Origin: Pseudomonadota bacterium
Lineage (GTDB): Bacteria; Pseudomonadota; Gammaproteobacteria; Xanthomonadales; Rhodanobacteraceae
DNA: 5,539 nt
Assembly: GCA_023412995.1 (NCBI GenBank)
Contig: JAEZQS010000042.1
Location: 1 to 5,539 of the forward strand
Direction: 5' to 3'
Made by a program: the position numbers and the translations under genes. The stretch's first letter is position 1. Each line of letters starts with the position of its first letter. This document shows positions 1 through 5,539 of the stretch, piece by piece. The notes under the pieces were generated by a model. It was not told the DNA's origin, did not search any database, and saw nothing but the letters and a program-made list of their open reading frames with translations.

Positions 1-33
1 CACCGGCAGCCACAGGGCATGGATGCCACGCCG

Positions 34-63
34 CCCGGCCTGCGCAAGCAGGCCGGGTTTTTT
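34..63 (+). terminator. Rho-independent terminator of a convergent + strand gene
   Basis: A perfect 10-bp GC-rich stem (CCCGGCCTGC at 34-43 pairing with GCAGGCCGGG at 48-57) closes a GCAA loop, which is a GNRA-type tetraloop. It is followed at once by six T (58-63). This is a canonical intrinsic terminator for transcription on the + strand. No + strand stop codon lies in bases 1-33, so the gene it serves must end left of the window. Read on the minus strand the hairpin is not followed by T, so it should not work as an intrinsic terminator for the kinase gene arriving from the right. Confidence 0.9.
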
Positions 64-144
64 GTTGCCGGCAGTCGCGCGCCAGGATCCGGACGGGTGC
101 TGGATTGGTGCGCAGCGACGCAGGGGCGACGCGTGCGGATGCCC

Positions 145-2916
145 TCAGGGCGATGGCGGGCTGGAGCCGGTGTCGTCGCCACCGGATACCGGCGCGGTCC
201 GCCGCTCCCCGGCCGCACCGGCCTCGGCAAGGGTCGCATTCGATTCGGCACGCCAGCGCGCCGCGTCGCGTGCCGGCGCCGAGCCGGCCACGAAGGCCGC
301 GTCCACCACGGGCAGTGCCGCCGTCGCGAGCGGTGCGGCGGCAGCCGCATCGCCGGAGTCGGACAATGCCAGCGCATACGCGAGCGCGGCCGCCGCGGTG
401 AAGGGATGCTCCGCACCAAGCCCGTCGCGAAGCGCGGTCCAGGCCGTGCGCTGGCGATCCAGGGCACGTGCCGCGTTGCCGCGGGAGCGGGCAACGGTGG
501 CGTCCAGCAGCGCCTCGCGCGAGGTCATCAGTGGCGTGAACGTCGCGCTTGAGCCGTGCAGCTGCTTCAACAGCGCCTGCAGCCCCTCGATGTCGTTGCG
601 GGCCGCCAGCCATGAGCCGAGCACGAGGCGGGCCTTGAGCGACGTGCTGTCGTCCTCGCCGAAGCGCGCGCGGAACCCGTCGATCGCGTGGTCGAGCAAG
701 GGCTTCGCCCGCGCGAGCTGCCCGTCGGCCACCAGCACGCGCGCGAGGTTCTGCTGCGCCCGCAGGACGGGCGCGGCCGTGTCCTCCATGCCGGCGCGGC
801 GCAGTGCCAGCGACTTCTCGAACAGCGGTACCGCCTGCCGCGTGTCGCCCATGTCCTCGTAGGCGCTGGCGAGGTTGTTGAGCGGGTAGAGATAGTTGCT
901 GTTGCCGCTCCCGGTGCCGCCTTCGCTGGCGACAATGCCCATGGCCTCGCGGTAGTGGGTCGCGGCATCGCGAAAGCGTCCCTGGTCGTGCAACGCCGAA
1001 CCCAGCTCGTTGTGCGCGTCGGCGGTATGCGAGCTCTGGGGACCGTACAGTTCCAGGCACAGGCGAAGGTTCTCCTGCAGCAGCGCGATGCCCTTGTCGA
1101 GCTGTCCATCGCGGACCAGCTCGACCGCGTACAGGCGCTGGGTGACCTGGTAGCTGGGCGATGCGGCCCCGTTGACCTCGCGCCGCAGCGCCAGTGCTTC
1201 GGAAAGGAATTCCAGCGCCGCCTGGCGATTCCCCCGCGTACCGGCGACGAGGCCGAGGTTGTGCAGCGAGGACGCCAGCGTGTCTTTGCCGACGTGCGCC
1301 GCCCGGCGCAGCGCGAGGCCTTTGCGCAAGGCGGCTTCCGCTTCTTCCAGCTGGTCGGCCGCCTCCAGCGCGATGCCCAGCGTGTTCCACGAATCGCCGA
1401 GCGCCGCTGCGTCATCCGGCGCATACCGCTCGCGCAGCGCCAGCGCGCGGCGTGCCTCGCCGACGGCGTCTTCGCCTGGCAGGTTGTTGGCGTACACCAC
1501 CGCGAGCTGGCTCGCCGTGGCCGCCGCCGCAAGCGGCCGGTCGACGCGCGGGTCCTCGTAGAGGGCAACGGCAGAACGCAGCAGCTCCGCGGCGCGCGTC
1601 GGCTCGCCGATGTGGCGGTAGGCGGTGCCGAGCGTGTCGAGCAGGCGCGCCTTGATGGCCGGCTGGCCATCGAGCTCGCTCCCGATGCGCGTGGCGCCCT
1701 CGTCCAGCACCTCGCGCGCGGTCACGTCGCGCCGGCTCGCGACCTTCGGGTTGGACACGTTGAAGACCGACACGAGGAAGCCGGACACGCGCTCCGCGGC
1801 CGTTGCCTGCACGCGCGCTTCGTGCTCGGCCGCGCGTGCGCGGTCGCGCTCGGTGGCAAGCTGCCAGGTGAACGCCGCCACCAGGGCCGCCACCACGGCG
1901 GCACTGGCGAAGGCCGGCCAGCGACGCCGCAGCAGGCGCGACAAGCGGTAGGCGGCGGTCGGCTCGCGCGCGCTGACCGGATGGTGTTCGACGAACCGCT
2001 GCACGTCGCTGGCCAGTTCCTCCGCGCTGGCGTAACGCTTGCCCGGATCGAACGCCGTCGCGCGCAGCACGATCGCATCGAGGTCGCCGGCAATGCGGCC
2101 GCGCCACGGCACCGCCGCCGCGAGCTCGCTCGGGCGTTTCAGCGCGGTGCCGAGCAGGGTCACGGTGCGGTCGGCCGAGTCCAGCCGCGCGCGTCGCCCG
2201 GATACCAGTTCGAACAGGATCAGGCCGAGCGCATAGACGTCGCTGGCCGTGGTGAGCGCCTCGCCGCGCAGCTGTTCGGGGCTGGCATAACCGGGCGTGA
2301 GGTAGCTGGTGCCGACGTCCTGCGGACCCGGACGGTCGAGCGCGCGCGCGATGCCGAAGTCGAGCAGGACCGGGGTGCCGTCGGCCCGCACGAACACGTT
2401 GGACGGTTTCAGGTCGCAGTGCACGATCAGGCGCTGGTGCGCGAAACGCACGGCGCCGCAGACATCGCGGAACAGCCGCAGGCGCTCGGCAAGGCCCGGC
2501 GCATGCGCCGCGCACCAGGCGTCGATCGGCTCGCCCTCGACGTACTCCATCACGAGATAGGGCTGGCCGCCGGGCGTTGCGCCGCCATCGAGCAGGCGCG
2601 AGATGTGCGGATGCTGCAGGGTGGCGAGGATCTGCCGCTCACGCGCGAACTGCGCCGCGGTCTCCATCCCGGCACTGCCGCGGATCAGCTTGATCGCGGC
2701 GCGCTGCTCGAAATGCCCGTCGGCGCGTTCGGCGAGGTAGACCGCGCCCATGCCGCCTTGGCCAAGCCGCCCGAGCAGGCGCCATGCACCGAGCAGGTCG
2801 CCGGCGTCCAGCTCCGTCTCGCCGCCTTGCGGCCTCGCGACGCTGCCATCGCCTGCATCCAGTGGCTGGGTGATGTCGTCCTGGCTGACGACGTCGGCTG
2901 GATTCCCCTGCGGCAT
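145..2916 (-). CDS. Transmembrane serine/threonine protein kinase with C-terminal TPR array
   Basis: A 923-residue Hanks-type Ser/Thr kinase, expected to phosphorylate proteins from ATP in the cytoplasm under control of an extracytoplasmic TPR region. Kinase domain, about residues 42-315: glycine loop GRLGQGGMGAVY (49-60), ATP lysine K76 in AAIK, probable alpha-C glutamate E93, catalytic loop HCDLKPSN (166-173, with D168 and N173), DFG (186-188), SPE (212-214) in place of APE, alpha-F aspartate D226 and subdomain XI arginine R294. Arginines at 330-332 precede one membrane helix (about 334-352), giving an N-in, C-out topology. A charged helical stretch (355-378) follows, then roughly eight or nine TPR-like repeats (about 424-870, many near 42 residues apart, of the kinesin-light-chain style) and a disordered tail ending at 923. 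The ATG at 2916 is chosen because a strong purine-rich Shine-Dalgarno lies just before it and the family normally starts about 40 residues before the glycine loop. The frame stays open to 3135, but that extension is Arg-rich and unlike a protein. The odd point is Cys instead of Arg in the HRD motif. Substrates are unknown. The kinase fold is certain; the regulatory role of the TPRs is inferred. Confidence 0.95.
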   Translation of the reverse strand: MPQGNPADVVSQDDITQPLDAGDGSVARPQGGETELDAGDLLGAWRLLGRLGQGGMGAVYLAERADGHFEQRAAIKLIRGSAGMETAAQFARERQILATLQHPHISRLLDGGATPGGQPYLVMEYVEGEPIDAWCAAHAPGLAERLRLFRDVCGAVRFAHQRLIVHCDLKPSNVFVRADGTPVLLDFGIARALDRPGPQDVGTSYLTPGYASPEQLRGEALTTASDVYALGLILFELVSGRRARLDSADRTVTLLGTALKRPSELAAAVPWRGRIAGDLDAIVLRATAFDPGKRYASAEELASDVQRFVEHHPVSAREPTAAYRLSRLLRRRWPAFASAAVVAALVAAFTWQLATERDRARAAEHEARVQATAAERVSGFLVSVFNVSNPKVASRRDVTAREVLDEGATRIGSELDGQPAIKARLLDTLGTAYRHIGEPTRAAELLRSAVALYEDPRVDRPLAAAATASQLAVVYANNLPGEDAVGEARRALALRERYAPDDAAALGDSWNTLGIALEAADQLEEAEAALRKGLALRRAAHVGKDTLASSLHNLGLVAGTRGNRQAALEFLSEALALRREVNGAASPSYQVTQRLYAVELVRDGQLDKGIALLQENLRLCLELYGPQSSHTADAHNELGSALHDQGRFRDAATHYREAMGIVASEGGTGSGNSNYLYPLNNLASAYEDMGDTRQAVPLFEKSLALRRAGMEDTAAPVLRAQQNLARVLVADGQLARAKPLLDHAIDGFRARFGEDDSTSLKARLVLGSWLAARNDIEGLQALLKQLHGSSATFTPLMTSREALLDATVARSRGNAARALDRQRTAWTALRDGLGAEHPFTAAAALAYALALSDSGDAAAAAPLATAALPVVDAAFVAGSAPARDAARWRAESNATLAEAGAAGERRTAPVSGGDDTGSSPPSP

Positions 2917-2928
2917 GACCCTCCCCCT
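2917..2928 (-). promoter_or_regulatory. Ribosome binding site deciding the kinase start
   Basis: On the minus strand AGGGGGAGGGTC directly precedes the ATG at 2916. Either AGGGGG (spacing 6) or the inner GGAG (spacing 4) can pair with the anti-Shine-Dalgarno sequence. The alternative in-frame ATG at 2937 has no comparable purine run before it, so this site favours the 923-residue product. Confidence 0.7.
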
Positions 2929-2935
2929 GCGCACC

Positions 2936-2941
2936 ATTCTG
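2936..2941 (-). promoter_or_regulatory. Weak candidate -10 element before the kinase gene
   Basis: In the 149-base gap between batD and the kinase gene, the minus strand reads CAGAAT, four of six matches to TATAAT, in a setting (GGCAGAATGG) like GC-rich gammaproteobacterial -10 boxes. No convincing -35 box lies 16-18 bases upstream; the nearest TTG-containing stretch (TTGGCT) is 39 bases away. If used, it would give a very short leader that still keeps the Shine-Dalgarno. Read-through from batD is an equally good explanation for kinase expression. The rest of the gap shows no gene, terminator or clear operator. Confidence 0.2.
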
Positions 2942-3065
2942 CCGCACACGGCGCCCACGGGCGAGCGGCGGGACCCCCGGAGCCAAGCCACCGATGCAGC
3001 CGATCCGCGACCCGGGCGGGCGCGCGGAGGGCCCATGTGGCGAGATCGCCTCGATGCCGCGTGGC

Positions 3066-4769
3066 TTACGAGGGGTTGCTCCACAGCGGCGGCAAGGGCC
3101 CCGCGCCGGGGCCACAGGCAGCGGCGGGTCGCCACGCGATGCCGTGGCGGAAGGCGCGTTGCAGCCGCGTGGCGAGATCGTGCCCTTCGGCGCCGGCGTA
3201 ACGCACCTTCTGCAGTTCCTCCAGCACCTCGTGCTGCGCGGGATCGTCGCTGGTCGCGGCGAGCTCGCCGAGGTTGTGCACCTGCGGGCGTTCGGCACGT
3301 GCCCAGGCGACCAGTGCGCGTTCCGCCGCGGCCAGATCGCCGAGGGCGCAGGCACGCTGGAACGCCGCGCGCGGCGCACCCGCCATCGTATCGGCAGGGG
3401 CCGCCGCGACGGCGACGCGGCTACGCCGGGATCGCCACCATGCCGCCAGGGTCAGCAGCCACAGGAGGAACAAGGCGCCGGAAATGGCCACCCACGGCCA
3501 GTCGCGGGGCAGCGCAAGCCGGGGAACGGCCAGCGGCGGCGACGGACCGGATGCCGGCGTCGCGGGTGGCGCGGACGCGCCGGACGATGGTGCCGGCGGC
3601 GAGGCAGCCGCCGGGGCACCGGTCGCCGCCAGCACGCGAATCGTGTGCGGCGCCAGTCGGGTGGTGCTGGCGCGGTTGTTGGCGACGTCCCACCAGGTGA
3701 CGGAGAGGCCGGGGATCACCAGCGTGCCGGGGCGGTTCGGCACGAAGGCGAACTTGCGCACGCGTTCGCCGAACAGCCAGGTGCCGTCGTCACGGGTGCG
3801 GGTGTCCGCCTTGTCCGGATACATGTCGGCGCCGGCCGGCGCGGCGAGTTCCAGTTCGGGCAGCTGCTCGTAGCCAAGCCCCTGCGCCTGCAGGCGGATC
3901 GTTCGCGTCACCGGATCGCCGACGCGCACCTGGTCCGGCAGGTCGCCCTCGTCCTCCAGCAACAGCGAGGTGGCGGGCAGCCACGGACCCTGCCAGCCGG
4001 CGGGCTGCGGCCGCACCTCGAGCGTCACCGCCTGCGAGCGCGCACTGACCGGCCGGCCGCGGCTGAAGAAGCCGGTGGGATCGGTCACGTCAAGGGCGTT
4101 GCCGCGGAACGCGAGTGCCGGGATCGTGACCGTGCCGCTGCGCTCGGGCGTGACGGCGTAATGCCGCTCGACGACGTGGTAGCGCCGCCCGCCGACGGTC
4201 GCGAGGTAGGACTTGTCCTGCCCGAGCCGCTGCACCGCGATCCCGTCGGCGCGCGGTTCGGAGAGGTTGCCGTCGGTGAGGTCGAAGGCGTAGTAGAGCC
4301 GCGCGGTATAGCGCACCTGCTGCTGCACGTAGGGGGTGGCCGGTTCCGCCTCCACCTCGAGGAACACGTTGCCGCCGGCCTGCGGCGCACCGGCGGGCGC
4401 CGGTGCGACCGTGAGTTGCAGCGCTTCGGTGCGCGCGCTGCCGACGGCGATCGGCGCAAGGGTGAAGGTGCCGGCGTGCTTCGGCTCGAGGCCGACCGCC
4501 CACAGCGTCTTCGCCGTGCGCACGCCGTTGCTGACCGTGACCTGGCGGCTGGACTGCGTGCCGAGCAGGGTGAAGTCCTTCTCGAGCGGCGTGAAATCCG
4601 GCTGCAGCGTCGCGGCGCCGTTCGATTCGACATTGAGGGTGACGGTTTCGCCGAGCTGGATCGCATCGCGGTCGAGCCAGGCGCGCACGTCGGCCGCGCG
4701 CGCCGTGGTGAACGGCAGTGCCATCGCACACGCCAGCAGGGCGCCGATGAAGCCCGCTCGCCACGTCAT
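3066..4769 (-). CDS. batD: BatD, Bat aerotolerance operon periplasmic/membrane protein
   Basis: A 567-residue BatD-family protein, complete and of usual family length. The family is encoded with MoxR ATPases and the VWA proteins BatA/BatB and is linked to envelope stress and oxygen tolerance; its biochemical role is not settled. Residues 1-25 form a signal peptide (Arg4, hydrophobic core 5-20, AxA-type cleavage after TARA, mature start ADV). Beta-rich domains follow with family-typical stretches: DRDAIQLGETVTL (33-45), DFTPLEKDF (58-66), then PYVQQQVRYTARLYY (146-160), then VRVGDPVTRTI (281-291) and LPELEL (303-308), and WLFGERVRKFAFVP (331-344). A Pro/Ala/Ser-rich linker (about 384-416) leads to one membrane helix (425-445), then RSRRSR, placing the helical C-terminal domain (about 465-545) in the cytoplasm. 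The periplasmic part has no cysteine. The start is fixed by the signal peptide, the 4-base ATGA overlap with the upstream gene and a strong Shine-Dalgarno. The family call is very secure. Confidence 0.93.
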   Translation of the reverse strand: MTWRAGFIGALLACAMALPFTTARAADVRAWLDRDAIQLGETVTLNVESNGAATLQPDFTPLEKDFTLLGTQSSRQVTVSNGVRTAKTLWAVGLEPKHAGTFTLAPIAVGSARTEALQLTVAPAPAGAPQAGGNVFLEVEAEPATPYVQQQVRYTARLYYAFDLTDGNLSEPRADGIAVQRLGQDKSYLATVGGRRYHVVERHYAVTPERSGTVTIPALAFRGNALDVTDPTGFFSRGRPVSARSQAVTLEVRPQPAGWQGPWLPATSLLLEDEGDLPDQVRVGDPVTRTIRLQAQGLGYEQLPELELAAPAGADMYPDKADTRTRDDGTWLFGERVRKFAFVPNRPGTLVIPGLSVTWWDVANNRASTTRLAPHTIRVLAATGAPAAASPPAPSSGASAPPATPASGPSPPLAVPRLALPRDWPWVAISGALFLLWLLTLAAWWRSRRSRVAVAAAPADTMAGAPRAAFQRACALGDLAAAERALVAWARAERPQVHNLGELAATSDDPAQHEVLEELQKVRYAGAEGHDLATRLQRAFRHGIAWRPAAACGPGAGPLPPLWSNPS

Positions 4770-5539
4770 CCGCCGTCTCCTCCGCGCTGCTGGCGCTGCT
4801 GGTATTCGAGCTGGAACTTGCGCCGCAACAGGCCACCGGGGTCATCCGGTACGCGCTGCAGCCAGTGTTCCAGTGCCTGGCGCTGTTCGCGCTGGGCTGC
4901 GTCCTGTGCCGGCGCGGCGGCCTTCGCATCCGGCTCGCCCTTCGCGTCGCCGCGCGCGAGCGCCTGGTCGATCGACCTCGACAGCGACTCCTGCTGCGTC
5001 TGATCGGGCGCGGCGGCCGCTGGCGTGGCGTCGCTTCCCGGCGTTTCTTCCTGCGGCTTGCCGGAGCCCGCGGGCTGCTGCGGCGCCTGCTGCGATTCCT
5101 TCCCCGCCTCGTCGCCGCCCTGCTGCGACTGGCCCTCCTGGCCACCGTCCTCGCCCTCCTGCGCCGGATCCTGCGATGGCCGCTGGCCCGACGGTTGCTG
5201 GCCCGATGGCTGCTGCCCCGGCGCCTGCTGCGCCGCATCCTGCTGGGCGCCGTCGGGTTTGCCCTGCTGCTGCGGCGACGGCTGCCGTTGCTGCTGCTGG
5301 CGCAGGAACTCCTCCACCGCCTTGCGGTTGGCGCGGGCGTCTTCCATGCCGGGCGCGAGCTGCAGCGCCTCGTCGTACGCGGCGATCGCCTCCTCGTAGC
5401 GGCCGAGCCGGGCCAGCGCGTTGCCGCGATTGTAGTGGCCATCGGCACCGGCGGCATCGGCGAACGCCTTGGCGGCGGCCTCGTAGTCGCCGGCGCGATA
5501 CGCGGCGCTGCCGCGCCAGTCCGGCGAACGCGCGAGCCT
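4766..5539 (-). CDS. batB: TPR (BatB/BatC-type) protein of the Bat aerotolerance operon, 3' part only
   Basis: The last 257 residues of a gene whose 5' end lies beyond the right edge. The frame is open to base 5539, so the internal ATG at 5347 is not the start. Visible residues 8-63 form TPR units with the Bat-typical stretches WRGSAAYRAGDYEAAA, HYNRGNALARLGRYEEAI and YDEALQLAP. Next comes a hydrophilic low-complexity region of about 100 residues rich in Gln, Pro, Gly, Glu and Ala (about 80-185), then the conserved C-terminal motif ALEHWLQRVPDDPGGLLRRK and FQLEYQQRQQ before the stop. In gammaproteobacteria this TPR half is normally fused behind two membrane helices and a VWA domain (BatB fused to BatC, roughly 550-600 residues). 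That part cannot be seen here, so the symbol rests on family knowledge; batC would be the name if the protein lacks VWA. It overlaps batD by four bases, which indicates a single operon and probably a joint membrane complex facing the periplasm. Confidence 0.85.
   Translation of the reverse strand, partial: RLARSPDWRGSAAYRAGDYEAAAKAFADAAGADGHYNRGNALARLGRYEEAIAAYDEALQLAPGMEDARANRKAVEEFLRQQQQRQPSPQQQGKPDGAQQDAAQQAPGQQPSGQQPSGQRPSQDPAQEGEDGGQEGQSQQGGDEAGKESQQAPQQPAGSGKPQEETPGSDATPAAAAPDQTQQESLSRSIDQALARGDAKGEPDAKAAAPAQDAAQREQRQALEHWLQRVPDDPGGLLRRKFQLEYQQRQQRGGDGG
4777..4783 (-). promoter_or_regulatory. batD ribosome binding site inside the upstream gene
   Basis: The minus strand reads GGAGGAG seven bases before the batD ATG at 4769, inside the last codons of the upstream Bat gene. 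The upstream stop and the batD start share the tetranucleotide ATGA (4766-4769), so batD translation is probably coupled to, or helped by, ribosomes finishing the upstream gene. Confidence 0.75.
5174..5218 (-). repeat. Three tandem 15-bp repeats inside the BatB/C linker
   Basis: Three adjacent, slightly diverged 15-base units (5174-5188, 5189-5203, 5204-5218 on the + strand, the first being CGATGGCCGCTGGCC). On the minus strand they encode GQQPS, GQQPS and GQRPS in the Gln-rich linker. The unit is a multiple of three, so gain or loss of copies would keep the frame. It is probably a slippage-prone, structurally tolerant spacer rather than a functional DNA site. Confidence 0.75.

Noticed and set aside
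3039..3050. Inverted repeat GGCGA-GA-TCGCC between batD and the kinase gene, considered as an operator or terminator
   Set aside because: Five-base arms with a two-base spacer are expected by chance at this GC content, and there is no T-run on either side, so neither call is supported.
2917..3135. N-terminal extension of the kinase to an ATG at 3135 (996 residues)
   Set aside because: The extra 73 residues are Arg/Gly-rich with no family resemblance, run into the end of batD, and the ATG at 2916 has a much better Shine-Dalgarno.
688..3201. A long + strand open frame (837 codons) antisense to the kinase gene
   Set aside because: Its translation is Arg/Ala/Gly-rich with no recognisable domain, and it lies opposite a gene with every kinase motif intact. 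Long antisense frames are expected in very GC-rich coding DNA.
2994..5003. A long + strand open frame (669 codons) antisense to batD and the end of the BatB/C gene
   Set aside because: Composition is that of a complementary-strand shadow, with no motif or plausible ribosome site, and it crosses the boundaries of two well-supported minus-strand genes.
5345..5347. ATG at 5347 as the start of a short 193-residue gene
   Set aside because: The frame stays open upstream to the window edge and encodes clear Bat-type TPR motifs, so this Met is internal.
4090..5457. A minus-strand open frame spanning the BatB/C-BatD junction in another phase
   Set aside because: Its product is dominated by Arg, Ser, Thr and Ala, and it overlaps two genes whose frames carry the family motifs. 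It is a frame shadow.

Overview
The window is very GC-rich and coding-dense. All three genes lie on the minus strand, so transcription runs from the right edge to the left. The codon bias is strongly G/C-ending, and the C-terminal features of the Bat proteins look gammaproteobacterial. Together with a TPR-carrying transmembrane Ser/Thr kinase, this suggests a high-GC gammaproteobacterium, most likely Xanthomonadaceae/Lysobacteraceae (Lysobacter, Luteimonas or Xanthomonas type). The taxonomic call is inference from style, not from a marker gene.

Layout in the direction of transcription: (1) 5539-4766 is the 3' part of a Bat (Bacteroides aerotolerance) gene of the BatB/BatC type. It shows a TPR pair, a long Gln/Pro/Gly-rich linker and the conserved C-terminal motif. 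Its N-terminal part, where membrane segments and a VWA domain are expected, lies beyond the right edge. (2) 4769-3066 is a complete batD, whose start overlaps the previous stop in an ATGA. It encodes a signal peptide, a large periplasmic beta-rich region, one C-terminal membrane helix and a cytoplasmic tail. (3) After a 149-base gap without a recognisable terminator comes a 923-residue membrane Ser/Thr protein kinase (2916-145). It has a cytoplasmic kinase domain, one membrane helix and a long, probably periplasmic, TPR array. (4) At the left edge a textbook intrinsic terminator points the other way (+ strand). It implies a convergent gene just outside the window.

BatB/C and BatD are expected to act together at the inner membrane with most of their mass in the periplasm, next to a MoxR-type AAA+ ATPase that is usually encoded further upstream. 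The kinase is co-oriented directly behind them, and its predicted TPR region is also periplasmic. A link between this kinase and the Bat complex is therefore a reasonable hypothesis, but nothing in the sequence proves it. The kinase has HCD in place of HRD in its catalytic loop, which is the most notable single sequence feature here. I do not see a clearly undescribed system. This is a known envelope operon type with an interesting kinase neighbour.
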